23,356 nucleotides of DNA, taken from contig DATDMG010000565.1 of NCBI GenBank assembly GCA_036518955.1, positions 1-23,356 of the forward strand. The letters are read 5' to 3'. The DNA comes from DATDMG01 sp036518955. GTDB lineage: Bacteria; Actinomycetota; Actinomycetes; Actinomycetales; Kineosporiaceae. The translations under genes and the position numbers were made by a program. Shown piece by piece: positions 10,087 to 18,081 of the stretch. The notes under the pieces were generated by a model that did no database searches, was not told where the DNA came from, and worked only from the letters and a program-made list of their open reading frames with translations. The stretch's first letter is position 1; every line of letters starts with the position of its first letter.

Positions 10087-11709
10087 GTGAGCCCTGAGCC
10101 GTGGATCCTCGCCGTCGACCTCGGCAACGGCGGCCCCAAGGTCGCCGCGGTCACCTGCCAGGGCGAGGTGCTCCGGACGGCGATGCGCCCGGTGCGCGTC
10201 CGCATCGGTCTCGACGGGGAGGCCACCCAGGACGCGACCGAATGGTGGCAGGGGCTCACCGCGGCCACCCGGGAGATCGTCGGGGGCGGCGTCGACCCGC
10301 GAACGCTGCACGCCGTGGCGATCACGGGCCAGTGGGGGTCGACGGTGGCGATCGACAGGGCGGGGCAGCCGGTCGGTGACGTCATCCTCTGGGCCGATAC
10401 CCGGGCCCGGGACCTGATGCGCGACGTCGTCGGGGGTCGGGTCAGCGTCTCCGGGATGGCGCCGCACAAGGTGCTCCCGTTCGTCCGCCTCACCGGGGGC
10501 GCGCCCACACCGTCCGGCGCCGACCCCACCGGGGCGTGCCTGCTGCTGCGGGAGCGGTTCCCGGAGCTCTACGCGCGGACGGCGACACTGCTGGAGCCGG
10601 TGGACTACCTGGGCCTGCGCTTCACCGGCCGGGTCGCCGCGACGCCCGCCTCGATGACCCTCTCGTGGCTCACCGACAACCGGCCGGGAGCACCGGTCGG
10701 CTACCTGGACGGTCTGGTCGCCCGGGCCCGGCGCGACCGCGACCGGTTGCCGGAGCTGCTGCCGACCGGCTCGGTGCTGGGCACCCTGTCGCCGGAGGTC
10801 GGCGACGAGCTAGGGCTGATGCCCGGCGCGCCCGTCGTCTGCGGCATCCCCGACCTGCACGCCGCCGTCGTGGGCTCGGGGGCGGTGGCGCCCTACGCGT
10901 CGCACCTGGCGGTGTCGACGACGCAGTGGTTCGGCACCCGGGTGCCGTTCAAGCGCACCGACCCGTTCCACCAGATCGCCACGATCCCGGGGCTCGATCC
11001 GCACCATCCGGTGGTGGCGAACAACCAGGAGACCGGCGCCGCCGCCCTGCAATGGTTGCGCGAGCAGATCATCGCTCCGGACGACGACCTCCTCGGCGGC
11101 GGCAGCGGTATCGGTCGGCAGGGCGCCGCACCGGAGGCCGACAACCCTACCTTCGAGCAGTTGCTCGCGCTGGCGGCGCGGGCTCCGGCGGGTTCGGAGG
11201 GCCTGCTGTTCATGCCCTGGCTGAACGGCGAGCGGAGTCCCGTCGAGGACAAGCTGGCCCGCGGAGGCTGGCTGAACGTCTCCCTCCGCACGGACCGGGC
11301 CCTGCTCATCCGCTCGGTCCTCGAGGGGGTCGCCTACAACGCCCGGTGGCTCTTCGAGACGTACCGGACGTTCCTGCGCCGGCCCGTACCGTCGTTGCGC
11401 ATCCTGGGCGGTGGCGCGCAGAGCGACCTGTGGTGCCAGATCTACGCCGACGTGCTCGGGATCCCGGTGGAACAGGTCGGCACCCCGCGGCACGCCCAGC
11501 TGCGCGGGGTGGCCCTGTGGGCCCGGATCTGCCTCGGCGAGATCCGGCTCGAGGACGTCGCCGCGCTCGTCCCGGTCGCGGCCACCTACCACCCGGCACC
11601 GGAACGGCGTGCCGGCTACGACGCCGCCTACGCGGAGTACCGCACCCTGCACCGCAGGCTCCGCGGCCTCTACCGGCGGCTCAACGGCGACCTGCCCGCC
11701 CCGGGTTGA
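10087..11709 (+). CDS. FGGY-family carbohydrate kinase (xylulokinase-like)
   Basis: A 540-residue sugar kinase starting at GTG, without a clear ribosome site. The N-terminal FGGY domain opens with ILAVDLGNGGPKVAAV (ATP phosphate loop) and has TGQWGSTVAID and ILWADTRARD typical of the family. Asp256 in GIPDLHAA is the expected catalytic base. The C-terminal domain has FMPWLNGERSP and RSVLEGVAYNARW, then ILGGGAQSDLWCQIYADVLG, the adenine-site signature. These kinases transfer phosphate from ATP to a sugar or polyol such as xylulose, ribulose or glycerol. The true substrate cannot be told. No isomerase or transporter lies beside it, so it stands alone. The gene converges with copA. Confidence 0.9.
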   Translation: MSPEPWILAVDLGNGGPKVAAVTCQGEVLRTAMRPVRVRIGLDGEATQDATEWWQGLTAATREIVGGGVDPRTLHAVAITGQWGSTVAIDRAGQPVGDVILWADTRARDLMRDVVGGRVSVSGMAPHKVLPFVRLTGGAPTPSGADPTGACLLLRERFPELYARTATLLEPVDYLGLRFTGRVAATPASMTLSWLTDNRPGAPVGYLDGLVARARRDRDRLPELLPTGSVLGTLSPEVGDELGLMPGAPVVCGIPDLHAAVVGSGAVAPYASHLAVSTTQWFGTRVPFKRTDPFHQIATIPGLDPHHPVVANNQETGAAALQWLREQIIAPDDDLLGGGSGIGRQGAAPEADNPTFEQLLALAARAPAGSEGLLFMPWLNGERSPVEDKLARGGWLNVSLRTDRALLIRSVLEGVAYNARWLFETYRTFLRRPVPSLRILGGGAQSDLWCQIYADVLGIPVEQVGTPRHAQLRGVALWARICLGEIRLEDVAALVPVAATYHPAPERRAGYDAAYAEYRTLHRRLRGLYRRLNGDLPAPG

Positions 11710-11733
11710 CCCGCAGGGGCGGTCCTGGCCCGC

Positions 11734-14118
11734 TCAGCGGGTCGTGGCGGGGCTGGTCGTGGCGGGGCTGGCGGCGAAGCGACGCAACCGGAGCGAGTTC
11801 GTCACCACGAACAGCGAGCTGAACGCCATCGCGGCCCCCGCGATCAGCGGGTTCAGCAGGCCGGCGGCCGCGAGCGGGAGCGCTGCCAGGTTGTAGGCGA
11901 ACGCCCAGAACAGGTTGCCCTTGATGGTGGCCAGGGTGCGCCGGGAGAGCCGGATCGCATCCGCCGCGGCGCGCACGTCGCCGGAGACCAGGGTGAGGTC
12001 ACTCGCCTCGATCGCGACGTCGGTGCCGGTGCCGATGGCCAGCCCGAGATCGGCCTGGGCCAGCGCCGCGGCGTCGTTCACACCGTCCCCGACCATCGCG
12101 ACCACGTGCCCCTGCCCCTGCAAGCGCTTCACGACGTCCACCTTGTCCCGCGGGAGCACCTCGGCGATCACCTCGTCGATGCCGACCTCGGCGGCCACCG
12201 CGCGGGCGGTACGCTCGGTGTCGCCGGTGAGCAGGACCGGATGCAGACCGAGCGCCGTCAGCGCCTGGACGGCCTCCCGGCTGGTCGGCTTGAGGGCGTC
12301 GGCCACGACGAGCAGGCCGCGTGCGGCGCCGTCCCAGGCGACCAGGACGGGCGTGCCGCCGGCGTCCTCCGCGGCCCGGCAGGCACGCTCCAGCTCGGCG
12401 GGCACGGCGACGCCGAGGCCGGCCAGCAGCCCGGCCCGGCCCACCACGACCTGCCGCCCCTGGACGGTGCCGGTCACGCCGAGACCCGCGGTGCTGGTGA
12501 ACCCGGTCACCGGCGGAAGCTGCCCCGTCGCGGCCGCCGCGGCCGCGACGGCGCGGGCGATCGGGTGCTCCGACGCCTCCTCCAGCGCCCCGGCCAGGCG
12601 CAGCACGTCCGCAGCGGACTCCCCACCGGCCGGGACGACGTCCGTCAGGGCCATCCGGCCGGTGGTGACCGTCCCGGTCTTGTCCAGCACGACCGTGGTG
12701 ATCCGGCGGGTCGACTCCAGGACCTCCGGACCCTTGATCAGCAGCCCGAGCTGCGCTCCTCGCCCGGTTCCCACCAGCAGGGCGGTCGGCGTCGCCAGCC
12801 CGAGGGCGCACGGGCACGCGATGATCAGGACGGCGACGGCCGCGGTGAAGGCCTTCGCCGCTCCGGCACCCTGCACCAGCCAGAACGCGAGCGTCGCCAG
12901 CGACAGCAGGATCACCACCGGGACGAAGACGGCGCAGACCCGGTCGGCCAGCCGCTGCACCGGCGCCTTGCCCGACTGTGCCTGGGTGACCAGCCGCGCG
13001 ATCTGCGCCAGCGCGGTGTCCGCACCGACCCGGGTGGCCCGGACCACCAGCCTGCCGCCGGCGTTCACGGTCGCGCCGGCGACCTCGGCGCCCGGCCCCA
13101 CCTCGACCGGTACGGACTCCCCGGTCAGCAGGCTGACGTCCAGGGCGGATGAGCCGTCCTCGACCACCCCGTCCGTGGCGATCTTCTCCCCGGGCCGGAC
13201 GACGAACCGGTCGCCGACCGCGAGGTGCTCCACCGGGATCCTGACCTCGGCACCGTCCCGGAGCACCCCGACGTCCTTGGTTCCCAGGGCGAGCAGTGCC
13301 CGGAGCGCGTCGCCGGACCGGCGCTTGGCCCGCACCTCGAAGAACCGCCCGAGCAGGATCAGGGTGGTGACGCCGGAGGCCACCTCGAGGTAGATCTCCG
13401 GTCCGGCGTCCGCGGACGCGACGAACCGGAAGGGCATCCGCACCCCCGGCTCCCCCGCGCCACCGACGAACAAGGCCCACAGCGACCACCCGAACGCGGC
13501 GAGCACCCCCCCACTGACCAGGGTGTCCATGGTCGCCGTCCGGTGCCGGGCGGCCGACGCGGCCGCCCGGTGGAACGGCCACGCGCCCCACACCACCACC
13601 GGTGCGGCCAGGGTCAGCGACAGCCACTGCCAGAACCGGACCTGCAGCGCCGGGACCATCGACAGTGCCACCACGGGGGTGCTCAGCAGCGCCGACACGA
13701 TCAGGCGCTGGCGCAGCCCGGTCCCCGGGTCGACGAGTTCGCCGGACCGGCCCGCTCCGTGGGCCGGCGCGCCGGCCCTGGGGGTCTCGGTGCTGACCGA
13801 CCTCTCCGGCTCGCGGCCGTCGGGAGCCGGGACGCCGCCGGTCACGCGGGGTGAGGGTGCGGGTGGCGTCACCAGCCGGGCGCCGTAACCGGTCGCCGTC
13901 ACGACCTTCACCAGGTCGTCCGGGGCCAGGGTCGCCGGGTCGGAGCGGACGGACGCGGTCTCGGTGGCGAAGTTCACGCTGGCCGTCACGCCGGGAACGC
14001 GGTTGAGCCTCTTCTCGATCCGCGCGGCGCACGACGCGCACGTCATCCCGCGCACGGCCACCTCGACGGTCACCGGGCCGCCGCCCAGGTCGCGCCCGGT
14101 GGGTATCGGTGTCGTCAT
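11734..14118 (-). CDS. copA: Copper-translocating P1B-type ATPase
   Basis: A 794-residue P1B-1 ATPase that exports Cu(I) across the membrane using ATP. A single N-terminal heavy-metal-associated domain has GMTCASCAARIEKRL at about 24-38. The membrane metal site is Cys-Pro-Cys at 435-437 (ACPCALGLATPTALL). TGES marks the actuator domain, Asp479 in DKTGTVT is the phosphorylated residue, and GDGVNDAAAL near 677 is the hinge. A C-terminal membrane pair and the tail SPATTSPATTR finish it. GAGG precedes the ATG by seven bases. A CsoR-type operator lies 68 bases upstream, so copper induction is expected. It is the last gene of the minus-strand copper/redox cluster. FixI/CcoI-like copper delivery to an oxidase is an alternative to simple export, given the polyferredoxin beside it. 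Confidence 0.96.
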   Translation of the reverse strand: MTTPIPTGRDLGGGPVTVEVAVRGMTCASCAARIEKRLNRVPGVTASVNFATETASVRSDPATLAPDDLVKVVTATGYGARLVTPPAPSPRVTGGVPAPDGREPERSVSTETPRAGAPAHGAGRSGELVDPGTGLRQRLIVSALLSTPVVALSMVPALQVRFWQWLSLTLAAPVVVWGAWPFHRAAASAARHRTATMDTLVSGGVLAAFGWSLWALFVGGAGEPGVRMPFRFVASADAGPEIYLEVASGVTTLILLGRFFEVRAKRRSGDALRALLALGTKDVGVLRDGAEVRIPVEHLAVGDRFVVRPGEKIATDGVVEDGSSALDVSLLTGESVPVEVGPGAEVAGATVNAGGRLVVRATRVGADTALAQIARLVTQAQSGKAPVQRLADRVCAVFVPVVILLSLATLAFWLVQGAGAAKAFTAAVAVLIIACPCALGLATPTALLVGTGRGAQLGLLIKGPEVLESTRRITTVVLDKTGTVTTGRMALTDVVPAGGESAADVLRLAGALEEASEHPIARAVAAAAAATGQLPPVTGFTSTAGLGVTGTVQGRQVVVGRAGLLAGLGVAVPAELERACRAAEDAGGTPVLVAWDGAARGLLVVADALKPTSREAVQALTALGLHPVLLTGDTERTARAVAAEVGIDEVIAEVLPRDKVDVVKRLQGQGHVVAMVGDGVNDAAALAQADLGLAIGTGTDVAIEASDLTLVSGDVRAAADAIRLSRRTLATIKGNLFWAFAYNLAALPLAAAGLLNPLIAGAAMAFSSLFVVTNSLRLRRFAASPATTSPATTR
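11741..11770. repeat. 15-bp tandem duplication at the 3' end of copA
   Basis: GTCGTGGCGGGGCTG occurs twice in direct succession with no mismatch. It lies in frame inside copA and encodes the duplicated SPATT in the C-terminal tail. It is probably a neutral slippage event in a disordered tail. Confidence 0.85.
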
Positions 14119-14306
14119 GGCAGGTCCTCACGTCTACGGGCTCGTTCGCCACAGGGTGGCGATCTTCTATCCGTCCCCACAACAGATACCCACCCAGGGT
14201 ATATTCCGGCCGCCGGGCCAGGAGGGGCCAAGGTCACCTCACCGCCGACGGCCGCGACGGCTCCCCGGCGACGGCGGACCGTGGGCGACCCCGGGGACGA
14301 ACAGGT
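14119..14306. promoter_or_regulatory. copA promoter/leader region
   Basis: 188 bases between the polyferredoxin stop and the copA start. It holds the CsoR-like operator and an AT-richer stretch (GGATAGAAGAT on the minus strand) that could provide a -10 element. The presence of an operator here suggests copA has its own copper-responsive promoter even if read-through from the polyferredoxin gene also occurs. Confidence 0.5.
14186..14202 (-). promoter_or_regulatory. CsoR-type copper operator upstream of copA
   Basis: ATACCC and GGGTAT form perfect 6-base arms around ACCCA. This matches the pseudo-palindromic TACCC...GGGTA pattern bound by CsoR-family copper sensors, known from the copper ATPase promoters of Bacillus subtilis and from actinobacteria. 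It lies 68 bases before the copA ATG. No csoR gene is in the window, so the regulator must be encoded elsewhere. Confidence 0.75.
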
Positions 14307-15722
14307 CTACATCCGGTGCGCCATCGGCAGGGCGAACAGGTAGGCATTGACCGCGGCCAGCAGCGCGATCAACACAAGATAGGGAGCCACCGTCGCCCGG
14401 CGCCGGGCGACGGTGCGGTAACGCCGGTGGGCGAGGCGCCGCGCCGTGTACGCGGACAGTGCCACCCCCAGCGCGAGGAGGCCGTACTGGAGGACCCTGA
14501 TCGTTCCGGGCCCGGCGAGCGCCATCGAGCCCCCTCCGGGCGACCCCCCCAGCAGTTCCGACCGGGCCGAGATCGCCGTCCGGCCCTCGGAGAGCAGGTG
14601 GAACAGGTTGTGCGCCAGGTGCGCCGCGACGTCCAGCGGGATCAGGGCGTAGCCGAAACGGGCGAAGTTGCCCAGAACGCCGTCCGGATTCCAGGCCGAG
14701 GCCACCCAGGACGCCCACAGCAGCAACCCGACGGGCACGGCCACGGCCACCACGAACGCCCCGGTGAACACCACCTGGGGGTCGCGGATGCCGGTGAGGT
14801 CGGCGAACGAGGAGAGCAGCGCCGTCCAGAGGCTCAGCATCGTCACGTTCTGGATCAGCACGATGCCCATGATCGCCATTGCCAGGAAGGACTCCTCGAC
14901 CCTCGGCCGGTCGACGAACCAGAGCTCGCGCGAGGGCGGGCGCAGCCGGATCCGGATCGCGTCGTTCGGGCAGGCCTTCACGCAGTTGGCGCACAGGCTG
15001 CAATGGGCGCTGGAGTCCATGGTCCGCGGGAAGCTGAACAGCGGGCAGGGGCGGACCGTGGCCGTGCCGTGGTAGCAGGCGGCGCGCGCCGTGCAGCTGG
15101 CGCAGATCCGGGTGTCGGCCCGCAGTTCGACCGCGCCGGTCCGCCCGTAGTTGCCGCACAGGCCGCCGAGGAAGCACAGGTACCGGCAGAACGCCCGGCG
15201 CTGCAGGAACGCCCCGGAGGCGACCACTCCCGTCGTCAGGAGCAGGAGCAGGACGCCGGACCCCCACGGCGACTCCACGATCCCCCAGACGTGATCGCTC
15301 CAAGTGATCGCCAGGAACTGGGCGTCGATGATCCAGATTCCGTAGCGCTTCAGGAACCGCGGGACCGGGCGCTGGACCCCGACCAGCCGCTGGACGACGT
15401 CCGAGATCACGCCGAACGGGCACACCGCGCACCAGAACCGGCCCAGCAGCACGAACACCAGCGGCAGGACCGGCCACCAGATGACCCACATCAGCGCCGT
15501 ACCGCTGTTGCGCTGCGCCGTGTCCGGGCCGGCGAGCAACTCGAACGCGACCAGGCCGAAGACCGCCGCCACCGGCACCTGCAGCAGGCCCGGGTACCAG
15601 CGACTGCGCAGCACAGCGGCGAGCGGCCGGTAGGCGAGCAGGTCGCGGCCGGCAGGCGGCGGGCTGTCGTCCGGCAGGGCGTCCGGGTCCGGCGCGGCGT
15701 CCACGAGGTCAGGGGCGGCCAT
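14307..15722 (-). CDS. Membrane polyferredoxin (NapH/NosR/CcoG-like 4Fe-4S protein)
   Basis: Start placed at ATG 15722, with AAGGA five bases before it. A GTG at 15725 is too close to that site. The 471-residue protein has about six or more hydrophobic segments and several Cys groups. GRFWCAVCPFG holds Cys98 and Cys101. RAFCRYLCFLGGLCG lies near 178. CASCTARAAC has Cys207, 210 and 216. CSLCANCVKACP has Cys241, 244, 247 and 251, a classic 4Fe-4S motif. This is the core shared by NapH, the C-terminal half of NosR and CcoG/FixG. It lacks the NosR FMN domain and the CcoG C-terminal Ig-like domain. Members move electrons through the membrane or reduce copper for oxidase assembly. Pairing with CopA echoes ccoG-ccoI, but the electron partner is unknown. 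Confidence 0.85.
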   Translation of the reverse strand: MAAPDLVDAAPDPDALPDDSPPPAGRDLLAYRPLAAVLRSRWYPGLLQVPVAAVFGLVAFELLAGPDTAQRNSGTALMWVIWWPVLPLVFVLLGRFWCAVCPFGVISDVVQRLVGVQRPVPRFLKRYGIWIIDAQFLAITWSDHVWGIVESPWGSGVLLLLLTTGVVASGAFLQRRAFCRYLCFLGGLCGNYGRTGAVELRADTRICASCTARAACYHGTATVRPCPLFSFPRTMDSSAHCSLCANCVKACPNDAIRIRLRPPSRELWFVDRPRVEESFLAMAIMGIVLIQNVTMLSLWTALLSSFADLTGIRDPQVVFTGAFVVAVAVPVGLLLWASWVASAWNPDGVLGNFARFGYALIPLDVAAHLAHNLFHLLSEGRTAISARSELLGGSPGGGSMALAGPGTIRVLQYGLLALGVALSAYTARRLAHRRYRTVARRRATVAPYLVLIALLAAVNAYLFALPMAHRM

Positions 15723-15729
15723 CACAGTC

Positions 15730-15771
15730 CTTCGGGATCAGCACTCGGGGCTTCGGGATCAGCACTCGGGG
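15730..15771. repeat. 21-bp perfect tandem duplication
   Basis: Bases 15730-15750 and 15751-15771 are identical 21-mers beginning CTTCGGGATCAGCACTC. The second copy holds the TGA stop (15759-15761) of the small membrane gene, and the first begins just upstream of the ribosome site of the polyferredoxin gene. The duplication sets the 36-base spacing between the two genes and duplicates an in-frame-length unit, so the intergenic distance may have been shorter before it occurred. Confidence 0.9.
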
Positions 15772-16079
15772 CGGATCCGGTCGGGGACCGCGGGCCCCGA
15801 CCGGCTGCTGACCGGCCGCCGGCGGCCTCGCGTTCGACGCCTGATCAGGGCGGCACCCACGAGCACCGCCGCGTCGACCACCCCGAACCCACCCACGACC
15901 TGGGCACGGGGGCGTGACACCGGAGCGGCGGCCTGGTGGCTGTGATCCATCCCGGGCATCGCCGGCATCTCCCCCGGCCCCGGTACGCCGTGTTCGCCGG
16001 CCGCCGCCCCCGTCGTCGGGGGTATGCCCGAAGGCGCCGACGTCCCGATCCGTCTGGTGGCAACAGCGGTACCAGCCAC
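15759..16079 (-). CDS. Small Met/His-motif membrane protein upstream of the polyferredoxin
   Basis: The GTG at 16079 has AGGAGG with four bases of spacing, giving 106 residues. The first half is Gly/Ala/Pro-rich and ends in EMPAMPGMDHSHQ, a cluster of three Met and two His residues like those that bind Cu(I) or Ag(I). A hydrophobic stretch follows at about 60-79 (VVGGFGVVDAAVLVGAALIR) and then a very basic RRRTRGRRRP, which fits a single span with the basic end inside and the Met/His segment outside. No family is recognised. The 36-base gap to the polyferredoxin gene suggests one operon. A copper-binding role is inference. Confidence 0.55.
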   Translation of the reverse strand: MAGTAVATRRIGTSAPSGIPPTTGAAAGEHGVPGPGEMPAMPGMDHSHQAAAPVSRPRAQVVGGFGVVDAAVLVGAALIRRRTRGRRRPVSSRSGPAVPDRIRPEC

Positions 16080-16138
16080 CGGTCCTCCTCGCAGCGACAA
16101 CGGCCCTACTCTCGTCCCTGCGGCGGCGCTCCGATCAC

Positions 16139-16153
16139 GACCAGAGTCCCGAA
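16139..16153 (-). promoter_or_regulatory. DosR/DevR-like box upstream of the polyferredoxin operon
   Basis: The minus strand reads TTCGGGACTCTGGTC. The first nine bases match the mycobacterial DosR half-site consensus TTSGGGACT exactly, and GTC of the second half is present. It is 60 bases before the GTG of the small membrane gene. It is the closest match in the window to the mycobacterial consensus. Confidence 0.5.
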
Positions 16154-16235
16154 TACAGTTCGTGACGAGGGGATCACGGCCGAGCCACGGGTCGGGCGCC
16201 CGGCCCCTACGGTCGCCCGGCGGAACCCGTTGCCC

Positions 16236-16241
16236 TATCGT
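16236..16241 (+). promoter_or_regulatory. -10 element of a probable leaderless transcript
   Basis: TATCGT fits the actinobacterial TANNNT consensus and ends six bases before the ATG at 16248. There is no ribosome site. This is the hallmark arrangement of a leaderless mRNA whose transcription starts at the A of ATG. No clear -35 is visible. Confidence 0.5.
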
Positions 16242-16247
16242 CGCAGC

Positions 16248-16961
16248 ATGGCTGTCGCCGGTCCGCTGCCCGCCGGCCGCCGCTGCTTCCGCGCGCCCCG
16301 ACCCCGGCCGCTGGACGCCGCGCGAGCCGGGCTCGTGGCGCTGCTCCTCGGCGGGTGCGCCTCCGCGTGTGCGGCGAGCACGGTGACCGCGACCACGTCG
16401 GCGGCCTCGGCGGCAGCGCCGTCCGGGTCCGCCGCCGGCACGATCCCCGAGGGACCCGGGCCGACGTCCCCGTACACCGTCCAGCCGCAGCCTGCACCCG
16501 GAACCTGCCGCTACCGGTACGACTCCGGATACCCGCTGCCCGACCCGGCGTGCACCCCGGGCGCGCTCAACCCGAAGGTGACCCCTGCCACCGTGCGGAC
16601 GACGATCTGCCGGTCCGGGTATACGTCCTCGATCCGGCCCCCGCTGTCGATCACGAGTCGGGAGAAGGTGGCCAACGCCCGGTCGTACGGCTACACCGGA
16701 TCGACGCGGACCGCCGAGTACGATCACCTGATCTCCCTGGAACTGGGCGGCGACCCCAACGACCCACGGAACCTCTGGGTACAGCCGAACGACGACCGAG
16801 CGGCCACCACCACGGCCAACCGCAAGGACTCCGTCGAGAACGCGGCGCACTCCGCGGTGTGCGACGGGAGGCTCACCCTGGCCGAGGTACAGACCGGGAT
16901 CGCCGCCGACTGGGTCGCCCTCGGCCGCCGGCTCGGCCTGTCGCTGCCCGAGGTCCGGTAG
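16248..16961 (+). CDS. Secreted HNH-like lipoprotein
   Basis: A 237-residue protein. After a basic N-terminus, a hydrophobic stretch LVALLLGGC forms a lipobox with Cys at about residue 36, so it should be lipid-anchored outside the membrane. An Ala/Ser/Thr/Pro-rich linker follows to about 85. The C-terminal half has the signature EYDHLISLELGGDPNDPRNL with His160 and Asn175, then NRKDS with Asn191 and Lys193. This order resembles the beta-beta-alpha-metal fold of HNH nucleases (D-H...N...N-x-K). Four Cys residues may form disulfides. The protein could be an extracellular nuclease or a degenerate relative with a binding role. The frame is open upstream, but the lipobox position and leaderless promoter favour this ATG. 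Confidence 0.75.
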   Translation: MAVAGPLPAGRRCFRAPRPRPLDAARAGLVALLLGGCASACAASTVTATTSAASAAAPSGSAAGTIPEGPGPTSPYTVQPQPAPGTCRYRYDSGYPLPDPACTPGALNPKVTPATVRTTICRSGYTSSIRPPLSITSREKVANARSYGYTGSTRTAEYDHLISLELGGDPNDPRNLWVQPNDDRAATTTANRKDSVENAAHSAVCDGRLTLAEVQTGIAADWVALGRRLGLSLPEVR

Positions 16962-16969
16962 GGGTGCTC

Positions 16970-16993
16970 CCGGCCTGTCCGCCGGACGGCCGG
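16970..16993 (+). terminator. Strong hairpin followed by TTT after the HNH lipoprotein
   Basis: CCGGCC-T-GTCC, loop GCC, then GGAC-GGCCGG forms a 10-base-pair stem with one bulged T, followed by TTT at 16994-16996. It starts nine bases after the TAG. It probably ends the lipoprotein transcript and separates it from the permease operon. Confidence 0.65.
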
Positions 16994-17022
16994 TTTGCCG
17001 GATGAACCCTTGTGCTGCCCCG

Positions 17023-17042
17023 GCACGTACTCCAGGACGTGC
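17023..17042. promoter_or_regulatory. Inverted repeat upstream of the permease operon
   Basis: GCACGT, eight bases, ACGTGC form perfect 6-base arms 32 bases before the permease ATG. It could be an operator for a metal sensor or other repressor. It does not match the Zur or CsoR patterns I know. Low certainty. Confidence 0.3.
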
Positions 17043-17073
17043 ACGTGACACCGCGATCGGGGATCCTGCGCCG

Positions 17074-18081
17074 ATGAGCATCGCCGAGGAGACGCCGTCC
17101 GAGGTCTCGCCGGCAGCCGCCCGCTCGGCGCCGGTCAGGATCACGCCGGTCGAGGCGCTCGCGGCGGTACTGGTCGTCACGATGCTGCTACGTGGCCGGC
17201 TGGACGCCCTGCTGGCCGGACCGCGGCTGCAGACCTGGACGACGGTGTTCGTGTCCGTGCTCCTGCAGGCGGTGCCGTTCCTGGTCTTCGGGGTCGCCCT
17301 GTCGGCCGCCATCGCGACGCTGGTCCCGCGCTCGTTCTGGGACCGAGCCCTGCCACGGAACCCGGTCCTGTCGGTGCCGGTGGCGGGCGTGGCCGGGGTG
17401 GTCCTCCCGGGGTGCGAGTGCGGATCGGTCCCGATCGCGGGGTCGCTGATCCGGCGTGGCGTGACGCCCGCCGCCGCGCTGGCCTTCCTGCTGGCCGCTC
17501 CCGCGGTCAATCCCGTCGTGCTGACCGCCACCGCGATCGCGTTCCCGCACCGCCCGGCCATCGTGGTGGCCCGAGCGGTGGCCGGCCTGGTCGTGGCCGT
17601 CCTGATGGGCTGGTCGTGGCTGCTGATCGGGCGTGCGGACTGGATCAGGCTGCCCCACCGTCCCGATCTCGAGGACGCGTCCCGGGCCCGGGCGTTCTGG
17701 ACGGCGTGCCGGCACGACGTCCTGCACGCCGGAGGGTTCCTCGTCGTGGGCGCCGCGGCCGCGGCATCCATCAACGTGCTGGTCCCGGAACGGTGGCTGC
17801 AGGGCCTCACCGGGCATCCCGCGGCGGCGGTGCTGGCGCTCGCCGTCCTGGCGGTGCTGCTGTCGATCTGCAGTGAGGCGGACGCCTTCGTGGCCGGGTC
17901 CCTGTCCCAGTTCTCGCTCACCGCACGGTTGGTGTTCCTCACGGTCGGGCCGATGGTCGACCTGAAGCTCATCTCGATGCAGACCGCGGCCTTCGGCCGG
18001 AGGTTCACGGTCCGGTTCGCGACGGCGACGTTCGGGTTGGCGATCTGTGTGGGCACGCTGATCGGGACGGTCCTGCTGTGA
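17074..18081 (+). CDS. ArsP/DUF318-family permease
   Basis: A 335-residue membrane protein with about eight to ten hydrophobic segments, of the DUF318/UPF0718 (ArsP_1) permease family, like Bacillus subtilis YcgR. Two signature regions are present: PGCECGSVPIAGSLIRRGVT with Cys114 and Cys116, followed by AFLLAAPAVNPVVL, and later SICSEADAFVAGS with Cys266. The Cys residues may bind a metal or metalloid during transport. I start at ATG 17074 rather than an upstream in-frame start at 17002, because the extra residues are not conserved-looking and the chosen start opens onto a charged cytoplasmic tail. The stop overlaps the next gene's GTG. Substrate uncertain: metal ion or organoarsenical. Confidence 0.88.
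   Translation: MSIAEETPSEVSPAAARSAPVRITPVEALAAVLVVTMLLRGRLDALLAGPRLQTWTTVFVSVLLQAVPFLVFGVALSAAIATLVPRSFWDRALPRNPVLSVPVAGVAGVVLPGCECGSVPIAGSLIRRGVTPAAALAFLLAAPAVNPVVLTATAIAFPHRPAIVVARAVAGLVVAVLMGWSWLLIGRADWIRLPHRPDLEDASRARAFWTACRHDVLHAGGFLVVGAAAAASINVLVPERWLQGLTGHPAAAVLALAVLAVLLSICSEADAFVAGSLSQFSLTARLVFLTVGPMVDLKLISMQTAAFGRRFTVRFATATFGLAICVGTLIGTVLL

Larger units (their letters stand above)
16080..16247. promoter_or_regulatory. Divergent control region of polyferredoxin operon and HNH lipoprotein
   Basis: 168 bases between divergent starts. It holds a DosR-like box facing the minus-strand operon, a possible TAGGGC -10 for that operon near 16105-16110, and a leaderless-type -10 for the plus-strand lipoprotein. 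No coding frame is credible here. Confidence 0.5.

Noticed and set aside
9823..10529. Minus-strand frames opposite the kinase 5' end
   Set aside because: They are antisense shadows of the FGGY kinase gene without ribosome sites or family features.
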